Assembly: GCF_014697425.1 (NCBI RefSeq)
Contig: NZ_JACJRU010000001.1
Coordinates: 62,001-126,000, forward strand
DNA: 64,000 nucleotides
Direction of reading: 5' to 3'
From: Nostoc sp. FACHB-110
Lineage (GTDB): Bacteria > Cyanobacteriota > Cyanobacteriia > Cyanobacteriales > Nostocaceae
Positions 36,374 through 46,024 of the stretch are shown here, piece by piece. The notes under the pieces were generated by a model. The model saw only the letters and a list, made by a program, of their open reading frames with translations. It had not been told where the DNA came from and ran no database searches. Positions within the stretch are counted from its first letter, which is position 1. Every line of letters begins with the position of its first letter. Made by a program: the position numbers and the translations under genes.

Positions 36374-37171
36374 ATGAGACGTATACTTTTAAAATGGCAA
36401 CAACTCATTCTCAGCTTAGGTTGTCTCATCTTAATTGTTAGTTGCCAAAATTCCTATTCAGCTACGAATTCATCAGTTTTAACAGTTGCGACAGACCCAA
36501 CTTTTATCCCCTTTGAAATCAAAAATGCTGAGGGTAACTTAGAAGGTTTTGATATTGACTTGATGAATGCGATCGCTAAAGCAGTAAAATTAACAGTTAA
36601 ATTTGAAAGTTTACCATTTGATGGCATGATTTCAACTCTGCAAGCTAAAAAAGTTGATGCCGCAATTAGTGGAATTACAATTACACCAGAACGCCGCCAA
36701 ACAGTTGATTTTTCAAGACCTTATTTTAAAGCTGGGTTAGCAATTACAGTCCGCGCCGACAACCAAGATATTCAAGATATTAAAACACTCCAAGGTCGCA
36801 AAATAGCTGTCCAAATTGGTTCCACAGGTGCGGACTTTGCTAAAACAATTCCCAATGCCGAAATCCGCACCTTCAATTCTGGCCCAGATTTTTTTCAAGA
36901 CTTACTCAATGGAAATGTTGATGCAGCAATTAGTGATGCCTTTGCAACTATCTATGCTATCAACAACGGTAAACTCAAAGGTCTCAAAGTTGTCACAAAT
37001 TTATTAACAGAAGAATATTACGGCATAGCCACCCCAAAAAATTCTCCTCATTTAGACGTAATTAATCAAGGTATTGCCAAAATTTTAGCTAATGGTACAT
37101 ATAAACAAATTTATCGTCAATGGTTTAACACTGAACCACCAAATTTACCTGAATCTGCACCACACTCATAA
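36374..37171 (+). CDS. Amino-acid ABC transporter substrate-binding lipoprotein (SBP family 3)
   Basis: A 265-residue periplasmic receptor of the GlnH/HisJ type for polar or basic amino acids. The lipobox LIVSC puts the lipidated Cys at residue 24. Motifs include VATDPTFIPFE, GFDIDLMNAIAKAV, ISGITITPERRQTVDFSRPY and the late DAAISDAFATIYAI segment. No permease or ATPase lies nearby. A good Shine-Dalgarno (TTTAGGAG) precedes the ATG. Adjacent to the giant caspase protein by only 60 bases, possibly by chance. Confidence 0.94.
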   Translation: MRRILLKWQQLILSLGCLILIVSCQNSYSATNSSVLTVATDPTFIPFEIKNAEGNLEGFDIDLMNAIAKAVKLTVKFESLPFDGMISTLQAKKVDAAISGITITPERRQTVDFSRPYFKAGLAITVRADNQDIQDIKTLQGRKIAVQIGSTGADFAKTIPNAEIRTFNSGPDFFQDLLNGNVDAAISDAFATIYAINNGKLKGLKVVTNLLTEEYYGIATPKNSPHLDVINQGIAKILANGTYKQIYRQWFNTEPPNLPESAPHS

Positions 37172-37172
37172 T

Positions 37173-37230
37173 CTTCTTTGTGCCTTTGCGCCTACCCTGC
37201 GGGAAGCCGCTACCGCGTCTATGCGCGAAA
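37173..37230. repeat. Interspersed cyanobacterial repeat (CTTTGCGCCTACCCTGCGGG type)
   Basis: The text TTCTTTGTGCCTTTGCGCC followed by CTGCGGGAAGCCGC and GCGTCTATGCGCG is GC-rich and unlike its surroundings. The first half resembles the TTCTTTGTG/CTTTGCG motif inside the element at 63900 and the stretch near 5660-5710. I regard it as a dispersed repeat of Nostoc-type genomes, by recollection and not by search. Confidence 0.5.
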
Positions 37231-37430
37231 TAAATTCTCTTCTAGAAATAGCTAATATAAATACCTCAGCTTCTCCCTATCCCGAACATTAAATAAAACA
37301 CTCTAACTCTATCCTCAGGCTGACTATCAGGAACAGTTATTGAATAAGCAATTCCTATCTCCAGGTAGAAAACTTTCATGCAAATTAAACTTATTCTGAG
37401 AGCATAAACAACTGAAAAAGGTACAAATTT

Positions 37431-37667
37431 ATGCCATCAGATCCTAAAGATAATCGTCAAGAAGACGCTAAATACGACGCTCAAGATAACCCTGGAACTG
37501 AAACAAACATCCCCACCACAGAAGATGGTGATACACCCTTAGATGAAAGATATCGGATGACTGGTCAAGAGTCTGGTACTGATGTTCGTAGCGGTGCAGA
37601 ACCAGAAGCAGCTGGCGGTACAGTCACAACACCCGGTCTTCCCAACCAAGGAACAGAATCTCGTTAA
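37431..37667 (+). CDS. Small hydrophilic, probably disordered protein
   Basis: A 78-residue product almost devoid of hydrophobic residues and rich in Asp, Glu, Gly, Thr and Pro (PSDPKDNRQEDAKYDAQ, DTPLDERYRMTGQESG). No domain is recognised. The composition resembles hydrophilin-like or stress-induced disordered proteins, but that is only an analogy. The coding frame ends 170 bases before a hairpin terminator at 37837, consistent with a separate transcript. Confidence 0.6.
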   Translation: MPSDPKDNRQEDAKYDAQDNPGTETNIPTTEDGDTPLDERYRMTGQESGTDVRSGAEPEAAGGTVTTPGLPNQGTESR

Positions 37668-37836
37668 AAAGATGCGGAGAATGTTTGGTAGCGCAATTAT
37701 GTGGAATTACCTTGTTGTTTGTGCTACCAATAATATCTTAAAAGTTACTTGTTTGATTGTTGCTTTTTAGCTTATTGATACACATCTCTACCCTATATAT
37801 AACACCCTAGTTGATTTGGAAAAATCGACAAAAATA

Positions 37837-37871
37837 CCCGACTGCTTATTTTAGAAGTCGGGCATTTTTTT
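37837..37871. terminator. Bidirectional intrinsic terminator
   Basis: CCCGACT (37837-37843) pairs with AGTCGGG (37856-37862). A T-run follows on the plus strand and an A-run precedes it, so it can end both the plus-strand small gene and the minus-strand DUF2795-like gene. Confidence 0.85.
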
Positions 37872-37903
37872 ATTTAAAAATTATCTAAAATTTTACTATG
37901 AAT

Positions 37904-38140
37904 TCACAAAGGTATGTTGCTTAAAGTTTGACTTACAGCCGCGATCGTTTCATAATTTTTGAGTGGCATTTTCTTCAAAGCTCGGAGAATTTTCTCATCC
38001 GCACCATGTTCTTCAGCATTTTTGATCAAGTCTTGCTTTGTGGCTGGGTAGTCAAGTATTCCTAAGTTTTCTTCTAACTGTACAGGAGTAATGTTTAACA
38101 TTGTTAGCCGCTTGAAGGCTTGACGAGATTTAAACTTCAT
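37904..38140 (-). CDS. DUF2795-like small protein
   Basis: A 78-residue protein whose C-terminal half shows the DUF2795 pattern: LDYPATKQDLIKNAEEHGADEKILRALKKMPLKNYETIAAVSQ split as several conserved patches (YPATKQDLI, HGADEKIL, YETIAAV). The fold is a small helical bundle of unknown function. I chose ATG at 38140 over a TTG 18 bases upstream. The basic N-terminus (MKFKSRQAFKRL) may contact nucleic acid. No operon partner is seen. Confidence 0.7.
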   Translation of the reverse strand: MKFKSRQAFKRLTMLNITPVQLEENLGILDYPATKQDLIKNAEEHGADEKILRALKKMPLKNYETIAAVSQTLSNIPL

Positions 38141-38261
38141 GAGCAACCAGTTCCTCAACTCTTTGCTCAGATTAAACTGAAATTCTTCACCTCTGCCTCT
38201 AACTTTAGAGGGGAATCAAACTGAGATATCAACAGTTTTTGATACCTCAGTGTTATGATGG

Positions 38262-38780
38262 TTAAAGTTCCTCTTTTAAATATTGTTCATAACCAAGCTG
38301 TTCTAGTTTCGCTTGCTTTGTCATGACTAATTCTGATAAAGATTGGCGGTATTGCTGTACTTTTTGGAGTAATTCTGGTTGGTGAGTTGCCAGAATTTGC
38401 ACAGCTAATAACCCGGCATTTTTCGCGTTGCCGATCGCTACAGTAGCAACTGGGATACCTGCGGGCATTTGAACGATAGAATATAGAGAATCAACACCTT
38501 GCAAATTCCGAGTGGCAACAGGTACGCCAATCACAGGTAAGGGTGTCAGCGAGGCTACCATGCCCGGTAAATGAGCCGCCCCACCTGCACCAGCGATAAT
38601 CACCTTAATGCCTCGTTGATGGGCTGTTTGGGCATACTGTACCATACGTTCTGGGGTACGGTGGGCAGAAACAATTGCTACTTCTGTTTCTACACCAAAC
38701 TCGTCACAAACTGCGATCGCATCTTTCATTGTGGGCAAATCAGAATCGCTGCCCATGATAATACCAACAAGGGGAGACAT
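38262..38780 (-). CDS. purE: 5-(carboxyamino)imidazole ribonucleotide mutase PurE
   Basis: Converts N5-CAIR to CAIR in purine synthesis. Length 172 is normal for the octameric class I enzyme. Conserved features: GSDSDLPTM near the N-terminus, SAHRTPERM with the catalytic His, and [14 protein letters not shown] followed by PVIGVPV. purK is not adjacent. It is distinct from LarB at 4.8 kb, which shares the PurE fold. The gene diverges from nagA. Confidence 0.97.
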   Translation of the reverse strand: MSPLVGIIMGSDSDLPTMKDAIAVCDEFGVETEVAIVSAHRTPERMVQYAQTAHQRGIKVIIAGAGGAAHLPGMVASLTPLPVIGVPVATRNLQGVDSLYSIVQMPAGIPVATVAIGNAKNAGLLAVQILATHQPELLQKVQQYRQSLSELVMTKQAKLEQLGYEQYLKEEL

Positions 38781-38878
38781 AGAATTTTTAATTTTGGATT
38801 TTGGATTTTCGATTAAAGGCTGATTGCTAGATTTACAATCGTGTCAGACTCAGACTTAGCTACTTTCAGTCAAAAGTG

Positions 38879-40060
38879 ATGACCCAAGCAACACAAAACC
38901 CCATCGCTACAAACGTAGATATTATCAATGCGCGTGTACCTGGTTATCAAGATTTGCAGATGCTCTTAGTTAATCACGAAGGCGTGATTGAGCAAATCTT
39001 ACCAATGGGTACGGTATTGAAACGCATTCCTAATCCTGATTTACAAGTCTGGGATGTAGCTGGTGACTGGATTTCATTAGGTGGCGTTGATTTACAGATT
39101 AACGGTGCGCTAGGTTTAGCATTTCCCGAATTAACTCAAGAAAATGCCTTTAGGCTGCCAAAAATTTCGCAGTATTTGTGGGATGTGGGGGTTGATGCTT
39201 ATTTACCCACATTAGTCACAACTTCCATAGAAAACTTTCAGCGATCGCTTAGTATTATTGCTGATTTTGCTGCTCACCAAACAACTGGAGCCAAAATCTT
39301 AGGCGTACATCTAGAAGGGCCATTTTTAAACTATGGCAAACGCGGCGCCCACCCAGCAGAATATTTGCTACCACTGACCATTGAAGAAGTCAAACGGGTA
39401 TTAGGTGATTATGCTTCTGTAGTGAAAGTCATCACCCTCGCACCAGAATTAGACTCCACAGGCGAAGTCATCCCCTATTTACATTCTTTAGGTATCACCG
39501 TCAGTTTAGGACATTCGCAAGCTACCGCAGACCAAGCGCAACAAGCCTTTGATTTGGGCGCAACAATGGTGACTCATGCCTTCAATGTCATGCCGCCTTT
39601 ACATCACCGCGAACCTGGATTATTAGGTGCAGCAATTATCAATCCAAATGTCATGTGTGGTTTTATTGCCGATGGTCAACACGTTGTGCCAACAATGCTG
39701 AAAATTTTGCTCAGGGCAACTCAACAACTTTTTTTAGTGAGTGATGCCCTCGCACCATTGGGCTTACCTGATGGGATGTATCCTTGGGATAGCCGACACA
39801 TTCAAGTTAAAAACGGTACAGCCAGACTTTTAGACGGTACATTATCAGGCACAACTTTATCGTTATTTGAGGGAGTGCAGAACTTAGTAAAATGGGGAAT
39901 TTGTGATGTAGAAAAAGCAATTACACTTGCGACGAATGCACCCAGACAAGCCCTGAATTTACCAGTGATTTCTCCAGGTCAAAGAGCTAATTTATTACGT
40001 TGGCATTGGGATGATTCTCAACAAGCATTGACTTGGCAACGATTGTTAAGTAAACCATAA
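38879..40060 (+). CDS. nagA: N-acetylglucosamine-6-phosphate deacetylase NagA
   Basis: Removes the acetyl group from GlcNAc-6-phosphate in amino-sugar and cell-wall recycling. The metal-dependent amidohydrolase signature is visible: LGVHLEGPFLN with the metal-binding Glu, TVSLGHSQA with a His, MVTHAFNVMPPLHHREPG and, near the C-terminus, LVSDALAPLG with the catalytic Asp. Length with the ATG start is 393 residues; a GTG directly in front is equally possible. nagB is not in the window. A hairpin terminator follows within 30 bases. Confidence 0.95.
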   Translation: MTQATQNPIATNVDIINARVPGYQDLQMLLVNHEGVIEQILPMGTVLKRIPNPDLQVWDVAGDWISLGGVDLQINGALGLAFPELTQENAFRLPKISQYLWDVGVDAYLPTLVTTSIENFQRSLSIIADFAAHQTTGAKILGVHLEGPFLNYGKRGAHPAEYLLPLTIEEVKRVLGDYASVVKVITLAPELDSTGEVIPYLHSLGITVSLGHSQATADQAQQAFDLGATMVTHAFNVMPPLHHREPGLLGAAIINPNVMCGFIADGQHVVPTMLKILLRATQQLFLVSDALAPLGLPDGMYPWDSRHIQVKNGTARLLDGTLSGTTLSLFEGVQNLVKWGICDVEKAITLATNAPRQALNLPVISPGQRANLLRWHWDDSQQALTWQRLLSKP

Positions 40061-40062
40061 AA

Positions 40063-40088
40063 AAAAGCTTGTGGTATCACAAGCTTTT
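40063..40088. terminator. Hairpin terminator after nagA
   Basis: AAAAGCTTGTG (40063-40073) and CACAAGCTTTT (40078-40088) form a perfect 11-bp stem with a 4-base loop. It sits between nagA and the convergent zinc-ribbon gene and can serve both. Confidence 0.8.
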
Positions 40089-40140
40089 GAGGAGATAGTA
40101 TTAACAAATATTTTTGGGCGACGGTGATCAATTTCGAGTA

Positions 40141-40359
40141 TCAAGCTCGTTCTTCAAGATAACCGTCCCCTTGTATGCGCCGGAGTTGGCTACCAATCCA
40201 ACTACCACCTCTAGCCATACATACAGGACAAACATCACCATAGCTATCACCTTGATTGCTACATACAATTAATCTGGCTGCTCCCATTTCAAATGAGTGA
40301 TTGCATACTAAACAAATTTGCTGTTTTTTCAAAGTGTTACATTCAATTGCGAATTGCAT
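40141..40359 (-). CDS. Small zinc-ribbon-like protein
   Basis: A 72-residue protein with two CxxC pairs: ICLVCNHSF near residue 18 and DVCPVCMARG near residue 45, spaced as in a zinc ribbon. No catalytic domain is visible. Function unknown; similar short proteins are common in cyanobacteria and might bind RNA or serve as metal-dependent adaptors. The start ATG gives MQFAIECNTLKKQ. It lies alone between a shared terminator and a second hairpin upstream. Confidence 0.7.
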   Translation of the reverse strand: MQFAIECNTLKKQQICLVCNHSFEMGAARLIVCSNQGDSYGDVCPVCMARGGSWIGSQLRRIQGDGYLEERA

Positions 40360-40490
40360 ATTTTTCTATCCCAAAAATTCGCTTTCATGTTTAAAAAAAG
40401 TCTTGCTTAGTTCTCAAAATAAATCTAGTTTTAGCTGGCTAACATCTATCAAAGGAAATGTAGGCAACAATTTAATTGTGCTAACATTGC

Positions 40491-40522
40491 CAGAAAAAAC
40501 CCCATCATTGATATGATGGGGT
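40491..40522 (-). terminator. Orphan intrinsic terminator on the minus strand
   Basis: ACCCCATCAT (40499-40508) and ATGATGGGGT (40513-40522) form a perfect 10-bp stem. On the minus strand it is followed by a T-run (A-run 40493-40498 on plus). No minus-strand gene lies to its right before chlM, which runs the other way, so it may end an unannotated RNA. Confidence 0.75.
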
Positions 40523-40884
40523 GCTGAGGTTTGTATTTGCTATAAAGTGGATACTGGTAACTTTAATTTATTCTTGAATTGATTGTATCTTCCTCTGAGA
40601 ACTATTCTTCTCTACATAGAGAATGGTTCACCGTAAAATTGATCAGTTATCCAGAACACAATTAGATGAAATCATCAATTTGATTTGAATACAGTTTTTG
40701 TTCCCCCAACCCTATCTTCACGAGTAGGTTCAAAAATCAAATCAGATTGCTGTAATAGAAATAGTTAAGTGCAGAATTGCTACTAAGTAAACGGACAAAA
40801 TCAAAAATCTGTGAAAGCGATCGCTCTTGTCGGTTCGCATCAATGATAATTTTAAGGATTGGGAACCCTTAAAAATCGAAGTTT
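40523..40884. other. Intergenic region before chlM, possibly with a minus-strand RNA
   Basis: The stretch has no supported gene. A perfect hairpin TTCTCTA-CA-TAGAGAA lies at 40608-40623. The chlM promoter should lie near its right end. With the orphan terminator at its left end, a minus-strand small RNA of up to about 300 bases could start here. Confidence 0.4.
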
Positions 40885-41574
40885 ATGAACGCAGCCGACG
40901 ATAAAACGATTGTACGCGAATATTTTAATTCCACAGGGTTTGACCGATGGAAGCGAATCTATGGCGATGGCGAAGTTAACAAAGTTCAACTAGACATTCG
41001 CTATGGCCACCAGCAAACTGTGGATAAAGTTATCGGCTGGCTGAAGAATGATGGCAATTTATCAGAGCTATCAATCTGCGATGCTGGGTGTGGTGTGGGT
41101 AGTCTCAGCATTCCCCTAGCTACCGAAGGCGCAACAGTTTATGCCAGCGATATTTCGGAAAAAATGGTAGAAGAAGGCAAAAAAAGAGCCTTAGAAACCT
41201 TGGGCAATGGGACAAATCCTCACTTTGCCGTACAAGATTTAGAATCGTTGAGCGGTAATTATCACACCGTGATTTGCCTAGATGTTCTCATCCACTATCC
41301 CCAAGAAAAAGCCGATGAGATGATTTCTCACCTTTGTTCTTTGGCACAGTCACGCATAATTATTAGTTTTGCACCCAAAACCTGCGCCCTCAGTTTACTG
41401 AAGAAAATTGGTAGTTTCTTTCCTGGTGCTAGCAAAACTACTCGCGCCTATCTACATCGGGAAGTTGATGTGTTGAAAATTCTGGAAAAGAATGGCTTTG
41501 CTGTACAACGCAAGGAGATGACTAAAACTCGCTTTTATTTCTCCCGCCTGATTGAAGCTACACGTCATGAGTAG
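40885..41574 (+). CDS. chlM: Magnesium-protoporphyrin IX methyltransferase ChlM
   Basis: Transfers a methyl group from S-adenosylmethionine to the carboxyl of the ring C propionate of Mg-protoporphyrin IX, a committed step of chlorophyll synthesis. Length 229 is typical. The N-terminal VREYFNSTGFDRWKRIYG is characteristic of ChlM/BchM; the SAM-binding motif is ICDAGCGVGSLSI, followed by YASDISEKMVE and VICLDVLIHYP. It acts at or near the thylakoid or plasma membrane. It is a single gene; its presence strongly supports a phototrophic host. Confidence 0.97.
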   Translation: MNAADDKTIVREYFNSTGFDRWKRIYGDGEVNKVQLDIRYGHQQTVDKVIGWLKNDGNLSELSICDAGCGVGSLSIPLATEGATVYASDISEKMVEEGKKRALETLGNGTNPHFAVQDLESLSGNYHTVICLDVLIHYPQEKADEMISHLCSLAQSRIIISFAPKTCALSLLKKIGSFFPGASKTTRAYLHREVDVLKILEKNGFAVQRKEMTKTRFYFSRLIEATRHE

Positions 41575-41620
41575 GGTGTAGTGAAGACTACACATGAGAG
41601 TTGATTTCTCAGAGCCAGAT

Positions 41621-41721
41621 TTGGGGGATTCTCCCCCAATCCCCCTGCAAAATTATACGGGGCTGTAGCACATACGGGTGGTTCAATGCTCTCTCTTCCC
41701 CTACACCCTACACCCTACACC
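41621..41721. repeat. Hairpin and heptamer repeats between chlM and the second kinase
   Basis: A perfect stem TTGGGGGA (41621-41628)/TCCCCCAA (41632-41639) may terminate chlM although no T-run follows. Further right are three tandem units of CTACACC (41701-41721) followed by CTGCGG. The unit is the complement of the GGTGTAG repeat seen at 10228. Confidence 0.8.
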
Positions 41722-41730
41722 CTGCGGTCT

Positions 41731-44700
41731 TTATGATAAGTCTTTTGCCGGAGATGAATTGATTAAGGACGCGATCGCCTTTAGCAGTATCTCTGTTTCT
41801 ACAGGTTTAGGAATGTGCTGCTGAAATCCTACGGATAGGGCGAGTTCCCGATCAAACTCGCCAGCGTAGGCTGTAAGAGCGATCGCTTTAATTTTACCTC
41901 CCTGTTCTGGTGGTAAGGCTCGAATCTGCCGCAGCAGCATATAGCCATCAATATCTGGCATTCCAATATCACTAATTAGCACATCGGCGGGTCTTCGCCT
42001 CAAGATGGTGAATGCTTCAACTGCGGAAGCAACGGCAATCACGTTAGCCCCAGCCTGTTGTAATAAAAATGCAATTAAGCTTCGTGTATCAGTCTCATCA
42101 TCTACAACTAAAACTTGAATACCGCTTAGATTAAACCCTATTTCCGGCAATGGACAATTTGAATTGACACTGGGCTGAGTAGGCATAAGTGGTAGCTGCA
42201 CAGTAAATGTAGCTCCCAAGTTTTCACCGGGACTATCGGCCCGTACTGTGCCACCATGCAGTTCCACTAGATAACGGACAATCGCCAGCCCTAACCCCAA
42301 CCCGCCAAATTTTCGGGTAGTTGACCCATCTTCCTGGCGAAAATAATCAAATACGTAGGGGAGAAATTCTGGGCTGATACCTTTACCTGTATCTTGGACT
42401 TGGATTTGAGCAAACCCATCCACACACACTAGCCGCACTTCTACTTGCCCACCTTGAGGAGTAAACTTGACTGCATTTGTCAGCAGATTCCAAATAATTT
42501 GCTGGAGGCGGGTAGAATCACCAGAGACAGTTCCTGAATCTAGCTGAGTTTGAATTTGAATGTTTTTGCCGGTTGCGGCTAAACGTACAGTTTCTAGGGC
42601 AGCTTCAATGGTTGTGACTAAATCTACCGGATGATGACTCAGCACCACCTTACCGCGCAGAATCCGCGACACATCCAAAAGATCCTCAATCAGTTGGACT
42701 TGCAGTTTGGCATTGCGTTCAATTGTTGCTAGACCTTTGGCTGCTGTCTCTGGGTTGAACTTTTGGGTTTGCAACAACTGTGACCAACCAAGAATTGGGT
42801 TCAGGGGCGATCGCAATTCGTGGGATAACACCGCCAGAAATTCATCTTTGATGCGGTTGGCTCGTTCGGCTTTTTCTCGTGCTGCTTGCTCTTGCTGCAA
42901 CAGCAGCGCTCGCTGTTTTGCCAGTTCTTGCTTGTCGTGAATGTCTGTTAATACGCCAAACCACTGCATGATTTGTCCCTGCTCATCCTGGAAGGGCATA
43001 GCGCGTACCAAATGCCAACGATATGCTCCATCTGCCCGCCGTAGTCGGTATTCTGCTTCGTAGGGAATGCAGTTTTGGACTGATTCCATCCAGCGTTGAT
43101 ATACTCGCTCTAAATCATCGGGATGGATGACGGTTCGCCAATTTAAACCGAGCAACTCATCATAGGACAAACCAATATAATCACACATCTGCTGATTTAC
43201 ATAATTATTCTGCCCTTGGGCATCGGTAGTCCAGACCATTTGGGGAATTGCTTCGACTAAATAGCGGTAGCGTGCTTCACTTTCTTTCAAGGCAGTTTCG
43301 GCTTGGATGCGCTCAGTAATATCAATACTCAAACCATACCAAGCCTCAATCTGTCCATTGGCATCACAGCGTGGCAAGGCGCGGAAAGCGTGCCAGCGAT
43401 ATTCCCCATCGTGGCGACGATAACGCACTTCGCCCTCGTAAATTGCCCCTGTCTTTTGGCAATTTTCCCACTCAGGTAAAATCCGCGCGGCATCGTCTGG
43501 GTGCATTGTGTAAGACCAGCCTTGACCAATGGCTTGTGCTTTTGTTTGTCTGGTGAAGTCATACCAGCGATCGTTAAAAAAGATCACTTCGCCATTGGGT
43601 GAGCAAACCCAGACCAAAGCAGGTGCGGCGTTAGCGATAGTCCGAAATTCTGCTTCACTGCGGCGCAGATTTTCTGCGGTGCGGGCGTTTTCAATCTGTA
43701 TGCAGATTCGGGTGGCGAGTTCTTGGATTAACTCAATTTCGTCGCTGCGCCAGTTTGAGGTTGTCTGACGATGACCAATAACAACCAATTTTAACCGTCC
43801 CTCGCGGATGCAGGGTGCGATGAGAATATCGTTAATGGCAACCACTCCGCCGGCTTGCAGATGTTCGAGTTGGCTGTTGCTTAAATCATCCGCCAACCGA
43901 TATTCGCTGTTTTCCTCTTCTCGGTTGTGGTTGGCATAAATTACTTGGCCTGTATCTGTTGTGTCGTTGATTTCAGTGAACTTCAGCAGCGAAAAGCCAA
44001 AGTAAACACACATCTTGTGACCAACGATCGCCAACATTTCGCTGATACTCATACCACCAGCCAAATCTTTGCTGATTTCCGCTAAAAATTTTGCGTTGTG
44101 TTCTTGACGTTTGCGATCGCTAATGTCAAAGACGACACCAATAGAGCGAACTGCTTCGCCATGTTGGTTGTAAGTAAAACTTCCTAATGCAGCAATCCAG
44201 ACAACCTGCTGATTATCTGCCCGGATTGCTCGGTATTCTGAATTATAGAGTCTGCGTTCTTGCCGAGACTGTTGCCATTCTTGGATGACTTGATGGCGAT
44301 CGTCAGGATGAATCCGACTCATCCACATAGTTTCGGTGGCTTCGCCTGTTGGCGAGCTTTCATAGCCCAATAAAGTGAAATGCAATTCTGACCAGATTGC
44401 TTTTCCCGTGATTAGATCAATATCCCAAGTACCCAAATGGGCAGCGGCCATTGCTAGTCTTAACCGTTCTTCACTCTGACGCAAATTGATTTCAGCGTGC
44501 TTGCGTTCGGAAACATCAATGGCCGCACAGGTAATGCCAATAATCTCTCTACTGGAACTGCGTAAGGGTTCTATTGTCAAGTCGTAGTAGTAATCTCTGT
44601 CATGTCTGGTAATTTTGATTTCTTCCCGCGCACCAATTCCGGTTTCGAGAACTTGTTGTTTAATTGCCGTTAGTGGTTCAGCATTTTCGGGTGACAAGAA

Positions 44701-45633
44701 ATCGCGATCGCACTTACCCAGCATTTGCGGTAAATCGTGCAACACGGGATTATGAATCCAGGTGTATTTTAATTCACAATCTTGGTTAAATACAGTAATT
44801 GGCGCGTTTTGCAATGCTACTCGCAACCGTTCTTCGGCATCACGTAGTGCTTGCTCAGTTTGTTTACGCTCAGTAATATCATTAATTACAGCGATAGTAC
44901 GCAACGGTCGCCCTTGGGGATCACGAATTAAATTGGCATTTGCCAACACCCAGACGATGCTGCCATCTTTACGCACATAGCGTTTTTCTGATTGGTAGCT
45001 ATTAGTAGTGCCATCTACCATCCTCATAAAAAGTGCGCGATCTTGATCGCGGTCATCAGGATGGTTGATCTCATCAATGGTCATCGCCAGCAATTCTGTT
45101 TCTGTGTAGCCGGTGACAGCACAAAACGCGGCGTTCACGCGCCGCAAGCGACGGTTTATCGGCTCTGCCTGTGCCATACCCACATTGATGAGGTTAAACA
45201 GGGCGTGGAAGTCTGCCTCACTTTCATGACAAGCTTGTTCCGCCTGCTGGCGATTGCGGCGTTCTTGGCCTAATCGCAATGCTCGCTCAATCGCTGGCAC
45301 TAACCTTTCTAAGCGTTGCTTGAGGACATAATCGGTGGCTCCTTGTTGTAAAGCTGCGATCGCTAATTCTTCACCCAAACTCCCAGACACAACAATCAAC
45401 GGCACATCAGGACACCGTTCGCAGGCAATTTCTAAAGCAGAATTGCCATCAAAACCGGATATCGTGTAGTCTGCCAGAATCAGGTCAAATTCATTGCCGG
45501 AGAGTACTTTGACAAACTCAGCACCAGTACTCACCCGCAGCAGTTCATAGTCCAGACTGCTATTGATCAGCGCGGCTTGAATCACATCTACATCCCCTAA
45601 ATTGTCTGAGAGCAAGAGAAATTTTTGTGCCAT
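41731..45633 (-). CDS. Multi-PAS/GAF hybrid histidine kinase with two receiver domains
   Basis: A soluble-looking signalling protein of about 1300 residues. Order: N-terminal receiver (about 5-125; Asp in LILADYTISG), three PAS/PAC units (about 140-515), a GAF domain (about 525-660), two more PAS/PAC units (about 665-910), a HisKA domain with phospho-His938 in SHELRSPLN, an HATPase (NLLTNAVKFTP, DTGKGIS, GLGLGLAIV) and a C-terminal receiver with Asp in LISDIGMP (about 1220). PAS domains end with typical DITERK/DISDRK text. The AGGAGG at 45641-45646 is 7 bases from the ATG at 45633 and only 1 from the ATG at 45639, so the former start is preferred. The C-terminal third resembles the CheB-CheR kinase at 5.8 kb. 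Signals unknown. Confidence 0.93.
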   Translation of the reverse strand: MAQKFLLLSDNLGDVDVIQAALINSSLDYELLRVSTGAEFVKVLSGNEFDLILADYTISGFDGNSALEIACERCPDVPLIVVSGSLGEELAIAALQQGATDYVLKQRLERLVPAIERALRLGQERRNRQQAEQACHESEADFHALFNLINVGMAQAEPINRRLRRVNAAFCAVTGYTETELLAMTIDEINHPDDRDQDRALFMRMVDGTTNSYQSEKRYVRKDGSIVWVLANANLIRDPQGRPLRTIAVINDITERKQTEQALRDAEERLRVALQNAPITVFNQDCELKYTWIHNPVLHDLPQMLGKCDRDFLSPENAEPLTAIKQQVLETGIGAREEIKITRHDRDYYYDLTIEPLRSSSREIIGITCAAIDVSERKHAEINLRQSEERLRLAMAAAHLGTWDIDLITGKAIWSELHFTLLGYESSPTGEATETMWMSRIHPDDRHQVIQEWQQSRQERRLYNSEYRAIRADNQQVVWIAALGSFTYNQHGEAVRSIGVVFDISDRKRQEHNAKFLAEISKDLAGGMSISEMLAIVGHKMCVYFGFSLLKFTEINDTTDTGQVIYANHNREEENSEYRLADDLSNSQLEHLQAGGVVAINDILIAPCIREGRLKLVVIGHRQTTSNWRSDEIELIQELATRICIQIENARTAENLRRSEAEFRTIANAAPALVWVCSPNGEVIFFNDRWYDFTRQTKAQAIGQGWSYTMHPDDAARILPEWENCQKTGAIYEGEVRYRRHDGEYRWHAFRALPRCDANGQIEAWYGLSIDITERIQAETALKESEARYRYLVEAIPQMVWTTDAQGQNNYVNQQMCDYIGLSYDELLGLNWRTVIHPDDLERVYQRWMESVQNCIPYEAEYRLRRADGAYRWHLVRAMPFQDEQGQIMQWFGVLTDIHDKQELAKQRALLLQQEQAAREKAERANRIKDEFLAVLSHELRSPLNPILGWSQLLQTQKFNPETAAKGLATIERNAKLQVQLIEDLLDVSRILRGKVVLSHHPVDLVTTIEAALETVRLAATGKNIQIQTQLDSGTVSGDSTRLQQIIWNLLTNAVKFTPQGGQVEVRLVCVDGFAQIQVQDTGKGISPEFLPYVFDYFRQEDGSTTRKFGGLGLGLAIVRYLVELHGGTVRADSPGENLGATFTVQLPLMPTQPSVNSNCPLPEIGFNLSGIQVLVVDDETDTRSLIAFLLQQAGANVIAVASAVEAFTILRRRPADVLISDIGMPDIDGYMLLRQIRALPPEQGGKIKAIALTAYAGEFDRELALSVGFQQHIPKPVETEILLKAIASLINSSPAKDLS

Positions 45634-45639
45634 AGTCAT

Positions 45640-46024
45640 TCCTCCTGCGGAAATTTAGGTAAACTCAAGTACAGAACCTACGCACGAAGTTTAAAACTGT
45701 GCCACTCATCGCGTCCTAATATTGCTTGCTCTAATTCTTCGCACAGCTAAAATATGAGTTCTGTTGAATCCTAATTAGGAGGAAATCTCACTTTGGATAT
45801 AGCGTCTGTAGCAATATACCACCAAGGCTACCTCTAAGGGCTTCTATCCCAAGAGGCAGAAATCTTTAAATTACAAATATGATTTAGATCACCAAAAATT
45901 GTAACTTTTTCACCAAAACAGTGCGATCGTGCTGAATTGGCTATATCTTCAAATAGCCCAACCTCTGGAACGTTTGCCAAAGTAGGGTTAAAATCGCAGC
46001 AAAGCAAAAATTTAAAATCGAGTT
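45640..46024. other. Divergent intergenic region
   Basis: Contains the ribosome-binding site of the kinase and promoters for both directions. A 12-base palindrome TCCTAATTAGGA lies at 45769-45780. No gene seen. Confidence 0.5.

Noticed and set aside
41701..41721. Telomere-like CTACACC repeat
   Set aside because: Only three units and the same heptamer type occurs elsewhere; it is a short tandem repeat and not a telomere.
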